A stretch of DNA of 32,634 nt. Origin: Coriobacteriaceae bacterium (lineage in GTDB: Bacteria > Actinomycetota > Coriobacteriia > Anaerosomatales > SLCP01). The DNA is taken from NCBI GenBank assembly GCA_003563465.1, contig PWVH01000014.1, forward strand, positions 1 through 32,634, given 5' to 3'. The position numbers were made by a program, and so were the translations under genes. Positions 1-8,013 of this stretch are shown here, one piece after another. How positions within the stretch are numbered: the first letter of the stretch is position 1; every line of letters starts with the position of its first letter. The notes below the pieces were generated by a model. The model worked only from the letters and a program-made list of their open reading frames with translations. It was not told the DNA's origin and made no database searches.

Positions 1-1068
1 GTGGCGGCGCTGTCTTTCGCAATAGGCATGCGCGGCGGAGCATACTCTCTCTATGTGGCCGAGGGCCGTGACGAGCGCATCCTGCCCAATGTCTTGCACA
101 CCGCGCGCTTCATCTGGGTCGTTACGGCGGTCTACGTCACCGCCGGGACGCTCACTCTCTTCGGACTCGCCACGTATCTGGGCATGGCGCCCGAGCGCGG
201 GATATTGCATGCCTTCTGGTTGTCCGCGGCCGCATTCGACACCGGGGGATTCGCGCCGCAGCGGATGAATCTCATGTACTACCATAACCACTTCGTCGAG
301 CTTGTAGCGCTGTTCCTTATGATGGCCGGATCGCTTAACTTCGCCTTGCACGCGCATGTATGGCGCGGGGCGACGTCTGAGATCCGCAAGAACCTCGAAA
401 CGCGCGTGCTCGCTTTCGTGGTGACCGTCATGTCGGCTCTCGTTGTCGCGGGCCTCGGCTCGTCGGACTCGTTCTCCGGTGCGTTCGGGACGTTTCGCAA
501 AGGTGTCTTTCAGGTGATCTCCGGGCACAGTGCCGGTCATCAGACCGTCTACGGGAACCAGCTGATGCTCGACCTCGGAGGAGCGGGGCTTATCGCGCTT
601 ATCCTCGGCATGGCTGTCGGGGGGTCGCTGTCCTCAACAGGTGGAGGCGTCAAGGCCCTGCGTGTGGGGGCGATCTCGAAGTCGATACTGTTACAGATCA
701 AGAAGGCGCTCGCGCCCCAGAGCGCGGCCATCGATGTGCGGTATCATCACCTCGGCCCTCGGATCCTCACTCCGGAGCTCACAGGCGCGGCGGCGACCAT
801 ATTCATCCTCTATCTCGGCACGTATCTTCTGGGAGGCATCGTGGGGGCAGCATATGGGTACGGCACCCCGCAGGCGATGTTCGAATCGGTGTCGGCCACG
901 GCCAACTCCGGGCTGTCTATCGGCATCACTTCAGCTGCGATGCCCACCGGGCTCAAGCTCACGTACATGTTCCAGATGTGGGCAGGCCGCCTCGAGTTCA
1001 TCGCGGTCCTCGTGGTCATCGCTCAGGTGATTCTCGCTTTCAACCTCAAGGGGAGACGTGCGAGATGA
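1..1068 (+). CDS. TrkH/KtrB-type potassium transporter membrane subunit (5' partial)
   Basis: Integral membrane K+ translocating subunit of the Trk/Ktr family, normally gated by a cytoplasmic TrkA/KtrA protein, which is not in this window. The 355 readable residues contain two of the family's pore-loop signatures, DTGGFAP near residue 80 and TANSGLSIGI near residue 300, the STGGGVKALR segment near residue 212 and the terminal GRLEF helix near residue 330. Family members are usually about 450-500 residues, so the N-terminal part lies before the window; the GTG at base 1 is probably an internal Val, not the start. The stop overlaps the ATG of the next gene (ATGA), which suggests translational coupling. 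Identification is by motif and hydrophobicity. Confidence 0.9.
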   Translation: MAALSFAIGMRGGAYSLYVAEGRDERILPNVLHTARFIWVVTAVYVTAGTLTLFGLATYLGMAPERGILHAFWLSAAAFDTGGFAPQRMNLMYYHNHFVELVALFLMMAGSLNFALHAHVWRGATSEIRKNLETRVLAFVVTVMSALVVAGLGSSDSFSGAFGTFRKGVFQVISGHSAGHQTVYGNQLMLDLGGAGLIALILGMAVGGSLSSTGGGVKALRVGAISKSILLQIKKALAPQSAAIDVRYHHLGPRILTPELTGAAATIFILYLGTYLLGGIVGAAYGYGTPQAMFESVSATANSGLSIGITSAAMPTGLKLTYMFQMWAGRLEFIAVLVVIAQVILAFNLKGRRAR

Positions 1069-1574
1069 GACGCGTATTCGGCATAGCTGCTCTCGCGGTG
1101 GGGCTGCTTGCTTCAGCGGTCTCTCCCGCACTGGCCTTTCGCGATGGCGTGATGTCTCCAGCCGAGGTAATAGCCATCGACCGCGACCGCGACGGCAGTG
1201 TCATCACGGTGGAAGGGGAGGCGGTCGGGGAGCATCTTCGCGCCGCCGGAGGCGGCAGGTGGGTGAACATCTTGGGGGATGAGGTCGGCCTCGGAATATG
1301 GGTTACCGAGGAGATGGCAGAAAGCATCGAATACTTCGGGGACTACCGCTACGACGGCGACATCGTGCGAGTCACGGGAGTCGTCAATGTCGCATGCGAG
1401 CAGCATGGCGGCGAGTTCGACGTGCACGCGCAGAAACTCGAGATCATCTCGCGTGGCGGACCGAGACCTGTCGAGGTCAGGCCCGTGAAGGGCATCGTCG
1501 GTGCAGTGGGCCTCGTGCTCGCTTTCGGTCTTTGGCGCCTCTACATCCACCGTCGCGAACGCCGCATGCTCTGA
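1065..1574 (+). CDS. Exported OB-fold-like protein with C-terminal membrane anchor
   Basis: A 169-residue protein of unassigned family. Residues 1-24 look like a Sec signal peptide (basic MRR, hydrophobic core, cleavage near SPALA-F). Residues about 37-125 are a beta-rich segment with the pattern of a small OB-fold (alternating V-I-T-V-E-G, WVNILGDEVGLGIWV, YRYDGDIVRVTGVV). A transmembrane helix follows at about 138-156, then a basic tail (HRRERR), so the domain should sit outside the membrane. The ATG overlaps the trkH stop. It lies upstream of a Sec-containing thioredoxin and a CcdA homologue, so an envelope role is plausible, but no function can be assigned. It contains one Cys in the domain (VACEQHGG). 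Confidence 0.8.
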   Translation: MRRVFGIAALAVGLLASAVSPALAFRDGVMSPAEVIAIDRDRDGSVITVEGEAVGEHLRAAGGGRWVNILGDEVGLGIWVTEEMAESIEYFGDYRYDGDIVRVTGVVNVACEQHGGEFDVHAQKLEIISRGGPRPVEVRPVKGIVGAVGLVLAFGLWRLYIHRRERRML

Positions 1575-1637
1575 ACGACTCCGGGGTATGAACCGCACAT
1601 GGCGTGCCCAGAGTTGCGATTGAGCGGAGGCCTGGAG

Positions 1638-2240
1638 ATGCCGACGAAAGCGCGAATGTTTGCGATCGCCGTCGCGGTGCCTTGCGCACTGGTTCTGGCG
1701 CTTGTAGTCGGCGGGTGCGCTGCCGAGGAGCCCGAACCGACCGCCCTGCCGCCTTCTGTCGAGCCCGAGTCGCCCGCCGAAGAGCCACCTTCGGAGCGGC
1801 CGGCCTCGGCCTTTCCGTGGGCCGATGTCGAGCTCGAGGACGTCAGCACGGGCGAGACCTTCCGAATCTCCGATTTCGCAGGCAGACCGGTGCTCGTCAA
1901 GACGTTCGCCGTGTGGTGAAGCGTCTGTCGCCGTCAGTTGACGGAGACTAGCAAGCTCGTGCGAGAAACTGATGAGGTCGTAGTGGTCGCCGTCGACATC
2001 GACCGAAACGATGACGCTCAGGCGGTGCGCGACCACATCGATCGCAACGACTTTGCAGGCTTGTTCGTTGTGGCGCCCCTCGAGATGACCGAGATGCTGA
2101 CCGACGAGTTCGGCACTGTGATAGTTATTCCGCCGAGAACGCCCAAGATACTCCTCAACTCTGCGCAGACAGATGCGGACCTGTTCACGGGAGTGAAGTC
2201 CGCCGAGGAATTGCTTGCGATAGCCGAGGACACTCGGTGA
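1638..2240 (+). CDS. Thioredoxin-like selenoprotein lipoprotein (TlpA/redoxin type, Sec encoded by TGA at 1917-1919)
   Basis: Read through the in-frame TGA, this is a 200-residue extracytoplasmic thiol-redox protein. The start is ATG 1638, preceded by GGAG. Residues 1-27 form a lipoprotein signal ending in the lipobox LVVGGC (Cys27), then a Glu/Pro-rich linker to about residue 60. The thioredoxin fold begins at the strand/helix FRISDFAGRPVLVKTFAVW; the active site is W93-U94-S95-V96-C97, a WCxxC motif with Sec for the first Cys. The fold resumes after the TGA in the same frame (TSKLVRETDEVVVVAVDID, then the cis-Pro region VIVIPPRTPKIL) to the stop at 2238-2240. A hairpin with a G-containing loop lies 16 nt after the TGA. 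Neither half is a complete thioredoxin alone. Automatic annotation would give a 93-residue fragment plus an orphan C-terminal ORF near 1938. The next gene, ccdA-like, is its likely reductant. Confidence 0.9.
1923..1948 (+). promoter_or_regulatory. Bacterial SECIS-like hairpin after TGA 1917-1919
   Basis: GTCT (1923-1926) pairs with AGAC (1945-1948) and CCGTC (1931-1935) pairs with GACGG (1940-1944). A 4-nt bulge (1927-1930) sits on the 5' side and the apical loop is AGTT (1936-1939). The loop starts 16 nt after the TGA and contains a G, matching the usual bacterial SECIS pattern recognised by the SelB winged-helix domain. Found by eye; no folding energy was computed. Confidence 0.7.
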
Positions 2241-2260
2241 GCGGTCGCTAGTGATTAGCT

Positions 2261-2929
2261 GTGACCACGCTTGCCGACCTTGCAGTGACGTTCTGGCTCG
2301 GGGTGCTCACTCCGGCCACGGCACTTTGCGTCATCCCGCTTTATCCGGCGTTCCTCTCGCGTCTCGCGCGCACCGTCGGGGAGCGGCACGATTCGCGCCG
2401 CTATCTGGCTTTGTTCGGCGTGCTGGTGAGCGCGGGCGTCATCGCGTTCATGGCGCTTGTAGGTGTGGTGTTCACGACATGGCTGCAGGCCTCACTCACA
2501 CGCGTGATCGGAATCGTCTCGCCGATCGCGTTCGCGATCATTCTGTTTGCCGGTGTGGTGCTGGTCGTGGGATGGAAGCCCAAGCGCAAGGTTCGCCCGA
2601 ATCGAATCACGAACCCCTACGTCGCCGCGTTCGCCTACGGCTTCTTTTTCGGGGCTATCGTGATTCCGTGCAACCCGGCGCTGATCGCAGCTTTCTTTGC
2701 CCGGGTAGCCACAGTAACCGATGTGGCCACCAACATCGCCTTGTTCACCGCGTTCACTCTTGGCATCTGCGCACCGCTTTTGGCCTTCTCGCTGGCGAGC
2801 CGTGCGGCAAGCCGCTGGATGGTCAACTCTCTCGTCGCCTACGAGCGACCGATCGGAGTCGTGGCCGGACTCACCATGATCGGTGTGGCCATCTACTATC
2901 TGGTGTTCGTGTTTAGGGTGTTTGGGTAG
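2261..2929 (+). CDS. ccdA: CcdA-like thiol-disulfide electron-transfer membrane protein
   Basis: A 222-residue polytopic membrane protein of the CcdA/DsbD-beta (LysE-like) group, which moves electrons from cytoplasmic thioredoxin across the membrane to extracytoplasmic thioredoxin-like proteins. The two conserved redox Cys are in the expected hydrophobic contexts: Cys23 in ALCVIPLYPAFLS and Cys137 in IVIPCNPALI. About six hydrophobic segments are visible. The start is GTG 2261, 20 nt after the selenoprotein stop, and no strong Shine-Dalgarno is visible. Immediate linkage to the Sec-containing TlpA-like lipoprotein indicates that it keeps that Sec/Cys pair reduced; this is inference from family knowledge and gene order. 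Confidence 0.85.
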   Translation: MTTLADLAVTFWLGVLTPATALCVIPLYPAFLSRLARTVGERHDSRRYLALFGVLVSAGVIAFMALVGVVFTTWLQASLTRVIGIVSPIAFAIILFAGVVLVVGWKPKRKVRPNRITNPYVAAFAYGFFFGAIVIPCNPALIAAFFARVATVTDVATNIALFTAFTLGICAPLLAFSLASRAASRWMVNSLVAYERPIGVVAGLTMIGVAIYYLVFVFRVFG

Positions 2930-3270
2930 AGCGGGTGGCGCAAATGGCGAAGTCGGTCCGGTGGCGCAGAGGAGGCGAATTCGAGTTCGGGCAACGTGGC
3001 ATAGTGTCTAACAGTGCTTTGTCTCGGGCAGTCGCGCCCCTACGAGTCACCATCCCACCACCGCCGCCCACCCACATCGCGCCTCTTCGGCGGGTCTTTT
3101 GATGCGAAGTTTCTGTCGTTAGCGTATGCTCTCGACGGCAAGTCGGCATGTTTGCTGCTTCAGAATACGCGTCGGCACCGTGCGCCGGACAGCAGACCGC
3201 ACTCAACCCGGGTCGCATGCGTGCCGACGAGAGTGTAGGCGCCTAAATATTCGAGAACGGAGGCACGGAG
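2930..3270. other. Intergenic region, 341 bp, no gene recognised
   Basis: No ORF here has convincing coding character or a ribosome site. A possible weak promoter is TTGATG (3099-3104) with TATGCT (3125-3130), but the 20-bp spacer is long. The 3' end carries GGAGG about 8 nt before the TTG start of the NERD gene. No clear terminator for the upstream ccdA-like gene was found. Confidence 0.5.
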
Positions 3271-4173
3271 TTGACCGCTGGTTCGCACAGCGCAGCTAGC
3301 CGGTCTGAGAATCATGTCGAAGAGACGCTTGCCCGCGTGGCATCTGAGCGTGGAGCGCGCGTTGTCAGCGATGTGCGGCTGGACCTCGGGGGGCATACGC
3401 AGTACTACTCGCACATCCTGGTAGACAACCTCGGCCTGCTTGTCATCGATGTCTTGAGTTGGCCCGGTGCCCGCGTGAAGGGATCGACCGGCTTTGCCAA
3501 GTGGACCGCCAAGGGCGAGTCGGGACCGCGTGAGACGTTTGCAAATCCCCTTCCCGCCAACGAGCGGCGGACCAAGCTGCTTGCCGAGGTCCTCTTGACT
3601 TGCGGAAGGCGGCTTGCACCTGAGTACTTCTCCGACCTCGTGGTGTTCTCCGGGGCCGACATATCCGATGTGTCGGTGCGAGAACCGGAGTCTATCAGGA
3701 TTACCGATGCCGACGAACTAGAGTCCCGCCTGAAGTTGCGCTACGACTTCGCTATGAACGCGGGAGCCCTTGAGGCTTCAGAAGTCGACGATCTCGTGTC
3801 GCTTCTCAGGACGCTCAATCGTGTTGACGATCCGATTGCAGCTGCACAGAGCGGCCGAGGCTCACTCCTCCGAGAAGGAATCTTGGACCTGCTCTTTCGT
3901 AGGCAGCCTGCGCAGGCGACGGTGTGCGACTCCGTGGCGGGCGTAGCGCCTTCGGCACCACGTCTTACCGAGGACACTCCTCCGGACGCAGACACCAAAG
4001 AAACGCATCATCGCGCTGCGGTAGCGGCCGTAGCGATTCCTTTGCTGCTCATGGGTGCGGCGGTCTGGCTCTTCCAATACGGTGGCCTGTCGATAGTGAT
4101 CGACAGCTTGTCAGGGCTCACATTCATGGGCTTCGGCCAGGCCCTCGACGTGAAAGCTGACTCCCTACGCTAG
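3271..4173 (+). CDS. NERD domain membrane-anchored protein
   Basis: A 300-residue protein. Residues about 15-130 match the nuclease-related NERD domain pattern: an early acidic/hydrophobic helix (ETLARVASERGARVVSDVRL), then HILVDNLGLLVIDVLSW with the characteristic D...G-L-x-V-I-[DE] strand and the GSTGFAKW segment. A hydrophobic helix near residues 250-268 (AAVAAVAIPLLLMGAAVWLF) suggests membrane anchoring with the NERD domain in the cytoplasm. The start is TTG 3271, supported by GGAGG upstream; no in-frame ATG gives a full domain. NERD proteins are predicted to have DNA-processing roles, mostly without direct proof, so the cellular role is unknown. It appears to be a single-gene unit. Confidence 0.75.
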   Translation: MTAGSHSAASRSENHVEETLARVASERGARVVSDVRLDLGGHTQYYSHILVDNLGLLVIDVLSWPGARVKGSTGFAKWTAKGESGPRETFANPLPANERRTKLLAEVLLTCGRRLAPEYFSDLVVFSGADISDVSVREPESIRITDADELESRLKLRYDFAMNAGALEASEVDDLVSLLRTLNRVDDPIAAAQSGRGSLLREGILDLLFRRQPAQATVCDSVAGVAPSAPRLTEDTPPDADTKETHHRAAVAAVAIPLLLMGAAVWLFQYGGLSIVIDSLSGLTFMGFGQALDVKADSLR

Positions 4174-4233
4174 CCTCCACCCTGCTACCATAGTCGCGGC
4201 CTGCTTGACGACAGCCAAGGAGACGCACTTCCG

Positions 4234-5295
4234 ATGACGCCAGCAAGTGACGTCCGCCATACTTTCGGCTCGGACAACCACTCCGGCATCCACCCGCGCA
4301 TGTTGGAGGCGATCGCAGAGGCCAATACGGGCCACACCCACGCCTACGGAGATGACAAGTGGACACGTGAGGCAACCGCGCGCTTCCAAGAGCTCTTCGG
4401 CGAGAACATCGACGTCGCGTTCACCTTCAACGGAACCGGCGCCAACGTGGTCGCCATCGCCAGCCTCTGTCGCCCGTGGGAGTCTGTGATCTGTGCCGAG
4501 ACCGCGCACATCAACGTCGATGAGTGCGCCGCTCCGGAGCGCGTTGCAGGCGTCAAGCTCTTGCCTGTCGCCACACCCGACGGCAAGCTCACGCCTGAGC
4601 TGGTGCGCCCGCATCTGAAAGGCTTCGGCTTCGAGCACCACGCTCAACCCAGGCTGATTTCGGTCTCGCAGGCGAGCGAGTACGGGACGGTGTACTCGCC
4701 TGATGAGCTTCGTTCGCTCGCGGACCTGGCCCACACTCACGGCCTGCTGCTGCACGTCGACGGTGCCAGGTTCGCAAACGCGGTGGCCAGTGTGGGATGC
4801 AGTCCAAAAGAGATGATCTTGGACACCGGCGTCGATGCGCTGACCTTCGGCGGCACCAAGAACGGCATGCTCTGCGGCGAGGCGGTGGTTCTGCTGCACG
4901 GGGCGCCGAGTGACGTGCTCGCTTTCGTGCGCAAGCAGTGCGGTCAGCTTGCGAGCAAGATGCGTTTCGTCTCCGCGCAGTTTGCCGCGATGCTCGACGG
5001 CGACCTGTGGCTCGAACTTGCGAGACACGCAAACGCCATGGCCTCGCGTCTGGCCGAGAGCGCAAGCGGCGTGTCCTGCGTGCGCGTAACTCAGGAAGTG
5101 CAGGCCAACGAGGTTTTCGCGACCTTGCCTCCCGAGGTCATACCTTCTCTAGCGGAGGAGTTCGGCTTCTACGTTTGGGATGAGTCGACCGCCGAGGTGC
5201 GCTGGGTCACCTCGTGGGACACGCGCCCAGAGGACGTGGACGCGCTGGTTGCCGCCGTGCGCGAGGCGTGCGATCAACGGGCTTCTATGCGGTAG
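4234..5295 (+). CDS. ltaE: Low-specificity threonine aldolase (PLP enzyme)
   Basis: A cytoplasmic fold-type I PLP enzyme of the threonine aldolase family, cleaving L-threonine/allo-threonine to glycine and acetaldehyde. The 353-residue length is normal. Visible motifs are the N-terminal FGSDNHSGIHPRMLEAI, the GTGANVVAI helix after the F-N-G-T turn, the LHVDGARFANA cofactor-binding Asp segment, and the Schiff-base lysine K209 in FGGTKNGM. The start ATG 4234 has AAGGAGA about 9 nt upstream. The last 22 bp overlap the 3' end of the convergent sugar dehydrogenase gene. Related family members act on beta-hydroxyaspartate or phenylserine, so the exact substrate is open. Confidence 0.9.
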   Translation: MTPASDVRHTFGSDNHSGIHPRMLEAIAEANTGHTHAYGDDKWTREATARFQELFGENIDVAFTFNGTGANVVAIASLCRPWESVICAETAHINVDECAAPERVAGVKLLPVATPDGKLTPELVRPHLKGFGFEHHAQPRLISVSQASEYGTVYSPDELRSLADLAHTHGLLLHVDGARFANAVASVGCSPKEMILDTGVDALTFGGTKNGMLCGEAVVLLHGAPSDVLAFVRKQCGQLASKMRFVSAQFAAMLDGDLWLELARHANAMASRLAESASGVSCVRVTQEVQANEVFATLPPEVIPSLAEEFGFYVWDESTAEVRWVTSWDTRPEDVDALVAAVREACDQRASMR

Positions 5296-6539
5296 ACGGT
5301 GCCGCCGAAGTCTACGACGTAGAGCTCGCCTTCGTCGCTCTCGCCGAAGCTCACCACGGCGATCCCGCTCTCCAGCAGCTCGCGGTTGCTCGCACTTCCG
5401 TCTGGATCGCGTACCAGACCCCATATTCGACCTGTGACGTAATCGCCGTAGAGGTAGACTCCGCGCATTGTCGAGAAGTTCCGCCCTCGGTAGACGAAGC
5501 CCCCTGTCACAGAGCGTCCGATCGGATGCCGGTACTCGACGATCGGCCAGGCGAATTCGTCTAGGTCCTCCGTGACTTCTCTGTCGGGCGGATAAGGCGC
5601 CGTGCCCTCGAACAGGTTCCAGCCCCAGTTCTCACCGCCATCGCTTCCGGCAGGCTGGAAGTTCACCTCTTCGACCTGGTTCTGTCCCACGTCGGCGATC
5701 CAGAGGTCGCCTGTCTCTCGGTCGAACGAGAAGCGCCAAGGGTTGCGCAGACCGTACGACCAGATCTCGGGGCGCGCTTCCGCCTGGCCCAAGAACGGGT
5801 TGTCCGGTGGGATGGAGTAGCCGGGCTGGAAGGAACGCGTGACCGGCTCTGGACTGTCGGCTGACTCTCCCACGTCGATCCGCAGCATCGCGCCGAGCAA
5901 GGTTGAGAGGTCTTGCCCGTTTCCTTCCGGATCCCCAGCACTCCCGCCGTCGCCGAGGCTCGTGTACAGATAGCCGTCCGGGCCGAAGGCGATGTTGCCA
6001 CCGTTGTGGTTAGCATACGGCTGCTCGACCCGCAACAGCACCTGCTCGCTCTCTCGGTCCGCCAGCTCGCCGACATCGCGGAATCGCGAGATCACGCTCG
6101 ATCCGCCGCGGTCCGTGTAGCTGACGTAGAAGTATCCATGCTCCGAGAAGCGTTCGGGGAAGGCTACACCGAGGAGACCCCGCTCGGACTCGGTGCTCAC
6201 CGCGTCGGAGAGGTCGAGAAAGGGCTTGGGCTTGATCGAGGGAGGGAAGAGGACTTTCAGCCGCCCGGTCTTCTCTGCCACGAACACGCGGCCGGAGCCG
6301 TCACCCGCGCCGGTTGCCAGGAGCGGCTGTTCGAAGCCGTCGGCCAGAGGCAAGAGGGCTATCTCGAGTGCATCTAGGTCGGGACGATCGTCGGGCGGCT
6401 CAGTGGGCTCGACGTCGGCCCGGGGTACAGGCGGGCTGACCACCGACGGCTCCTCGGGCTCCGCACATCCGGGCGCGAGGGCGACCGAGGCAGCAGTCAG
6501 CAAGACCGCCAGAGCAGTCACAAGGGCGCGCGGTTTCAC
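5274..6539 (-). CDS. PQQ-dependent aldose/glucose-sorbosone dehydrogenase-like lipoprotein
   Basis: A 421-residue exported beta-propeller protein of the glucose/sorbosone dehydrogenase (soluble GDH, YliI-like) family. The start is GTG 6539, chosen because GAGGAGG lies 8 nt upstream; it opens a lipoprotein signal with lipobox ALAPGC (Cys25) and a Pro/Glu-rich linker. Family motifs in order are ERGLLGVAFPERF, the catalytic-His region YANHNGGNIAFGPDGYLY, LGDGG, YGLRNPWRFSFD, DVGQNQVEEVNF, GENWGWNLFEG and YRHPIGRSVTGGFVYRG. The catalytic base His and the RNPW segment are intact. Whether the host makes PQQ is unknown; many such proteins in anaerobes have no assigned substrate. An upstream in-frame extension to 7406 runs antisense to other genes and was discarded. 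Confidence 0.88.
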   Translation of the reverse strand: MKPRALVTALAVLLTAASVALAPGCAEPEEPSVVSPPVPRADVEPTEPPDDRPDLDALEIALLPLADGFEQPLLATGAGDGSGRVFVAEKTGRLKVLFPPSIKPKPFLDLSDAVSTESERGLLGVAFPERFSEHGYFYVSYTDRGGSSVISRFRDVGELADRESEQVLLRVEQPYANHNGGNIAFGPDGYLYTSLGDGGSAGDPEGNGQDLSTLLGAMLRIDVGESADSPEPVTRSFQPGYSIPPDNPFLGQAEARPEIWSYGLRNPWRFSFDRETGDLWIADVGQNQVEEVNFQPAGSDGGENWGWNLFEGTAPYPPDREVTEDLDEFAWPIVEYRHPIGRSVTGGFVYRGRNFSTMRGVYLYGDYVTGRIWGLVRDPDGSASNRELLESGIAVVSFGESDEGELYVVDFGGTVYRIEAR

Positions 6540-6746
6540 GACAGGTCCTCCTCGGCGTAGAGACACTCCAGGCCACAAGCAGGGCACACCTAGGTACCTT
6601 CCCAAGAGACGGCAGCTTGCCCAGGCGGACCGGTTCATCAGCGCGTCTTCGGGAATGCAGGAGGGCATCAGTTGGCGTCTCTCCGATCTGCGTGCGGTCC
6701 TGTCCGGGGTGCAGACGTAGGAGCCTGCCTGGCGTACCATGCCCTT

Positions 6747-7256
6747 ATGCTCTTTCTGGTGGACGGATACAACGTCACGAAGTCCGACCCTGTGACACGC
6801 GGCCTGGACCTCGAAGGACAGCGACACGCGCTCGTGGCTCGTCTGCGGGCTCGAGGGCGCGAGATGCTCGGGGTCGGAAGGATCGTGGTGGTCTTCGACG
6901 GTGAGGGCGGTCTCGGAATGTCGAGCGCAACAGGCGCCGGCAGCGCTCCTGTAGAGGCGGTCTTTTCGCGCGAACAGTCTGCCGACGACCTCCTCGTACG
7001 TATCGCCTCGGGTGCGGCGGGCGAAAGCTTGTGCCTGGTGAGTTCGGATGTCGGGTTGACAGAACGCATCCGGCTCCAACGTGCTGGGCGTGTCGAGGTG
7101 CGAGGGCGCGAAGCAGCCTTCGAGTCCGCGGGGCGGGGAAAGGCGCGTAAAGGACGTGCTCGCTATCCGGCCTCTTCGGCAGGCATCCCTGCGGGAGGTA
7201 ACAGAATCACCGAGGAACTCAAGGGAGTATGGCTCGCCGAGGAGGACGGGGAGTGA
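6747..7256 (+). CDS. YacP-type NYN-domain ribonuclease
   Basis: A 169-residue cytoplasmic protein of the YacP/Rae1 NYN (PIN-like) family; the Bacillus member is a ribosome-associated mRNA endonuclease. It opens with LFLVDGYNVTKSD (first catalytic Asp in VDGYN), has VVVFDGEGG near residue 50, the ADDLLVRIA acidic pair near residue 80, and LVSSDVGLT, the last acidic strand. The start is ATG 6747; a longer form beginning upstream is possible but the family starts at this strand. No strong ribosome site is visible. It ends one base before the ATG of the DUF554 gene. Confidence 0.85.
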   Translation: MLFLVDGYNVTKSDPVTRGLDLEGQRHALVARLRARGREMLGVGRIVVVFDGEGGLGMSSATGAGSAPVEAVFSREQSADDLLVRIASGAAGESLCLVSSDVGLTERIRLQRAGRVEVRGREAAFESAGRGKARKGRARYPASSAGIPAGGNRITEELKGVWLAEEDGE

Positions 7257-7257
7257 C

Positions 7258-8013
7258 ATGCCGGGCATCGGCGTCGTAGTCAATGTACTGAGCGTGCTTG
7301 CCGGCACCGCTGTCGGACTGGTGTTCGGCAGACTGATCGCAGAGCGCTTCAGGGCGATTGCGTTCACTGGCATAGGGCTGGCGACGATAGTCATCGGAGG
7401 CAGCATGAGCCTGGGCGGCCTTGCCGAATTGGGTGCAAGCGACCTCGGGGCTTACTCGGCGCTTCTGCTGGTCGGATCGATCGTAATAGGTGCGCTCGTG
7501 GGCGAAGGTCTGCGGATAGAGTACTGGCTCGACAGATTCGGCCAGTTTCTGCAGAAACTCGCATACAGAGCACCGGTGCTCGCTCCTGGACGCGCGGACC
7601 AACCCGGCGAGAAGGCGCACACGCTCGTAGAAGGGTTCGTCACCGCTTCGCTGCTCTTCTGCGTGGGGGCGATGACGATCCTCGGCTCGATCCAGGACGG
7701 TCTCGGCGACCCTTCGCTGCTCTATCTGAAGTCGTTACTCGACGGCATGGCGTCCGTGGCGCTGGCGACGACCTTGGGTGCGGGAGTCGGATTGTCGGTG
7801 ATTCCGATCATAGTCATCCAAGGCGGCATCGTGCTAGGCGCTCACTCTGTCGAGCCCTTGATGACCGCGCCGGTGATCAACGCCATCCAGGCGGCAGGTG
7901 GAGCGCTGATTCTGGCTATCGGACTCGACCTTTCCGGAATCAAGCGGCTTCCTGTCGGCAACATGCTGCCCGCAATAGTGATCGCCGCGGTTCTGGCAGG
8001 GATACTGACGTGA
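7258..8013 (+). CDS. DUF554 family membrane protein
   Basis: A 251-residue polytopic inner-membrane protein matching the DUF554 (YdfK/YqgA-like) pattern: an N-terminal G-V-V-V-N-V-L-S-V-L-A-G-T-A-V-G type helix, LIAERFR, then IVIGGSMSL, a central LFCVGAMTILGSIQDG, SLLDGMASVALATTLGAG and a C-terminal GLDLSGIKRLPVGNMLPA. Seven or so hydrophobic segments are visible. The family's function is not established. GGAGGACGGGGAG upstream is a good ribosome site inside the preceding gene's 3' end. Its stop overlaps the GTG of the following gene. Confidence 0.85.
   Translation: MPGIGVVVNVLSVLAGTAVGLVFGRLIAERFRAIAFTGIGLATIVIGGSMSLGGLAELGASDLGAYSALLLVGSIVIGALVGEGLRIEYWLDRFGQFLQKLAYRAPVLAPGRADQPGEKAHTLVEGFVTASLLFCVGAMTILGSIQDGLGDPSLLYLKSLLDGMASVALATTLGAGVGLSVIPIIVIQGGIVLGAHSVEPLMTAPVINAIQAAGGALILAIGLDLSGIKRLPVGNMLPAIVIAAVLAGILT

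Noticed and set aside
1..3. GTG at base 1 as the trkH start
   Set aside because: TrkH proteins need about 100 or more further N-terminal residues, so the gene is cut by the window edge.
1917..1919. TGA as a genuine stop or pseudogene mutation in the thioredoxin gene
   Set aside because: It lies exactly at the active-site Cys position, the frame continues with intact thioredoxin sequence, a SECIS-like hairpin follows and the sel machinery is in the same window.
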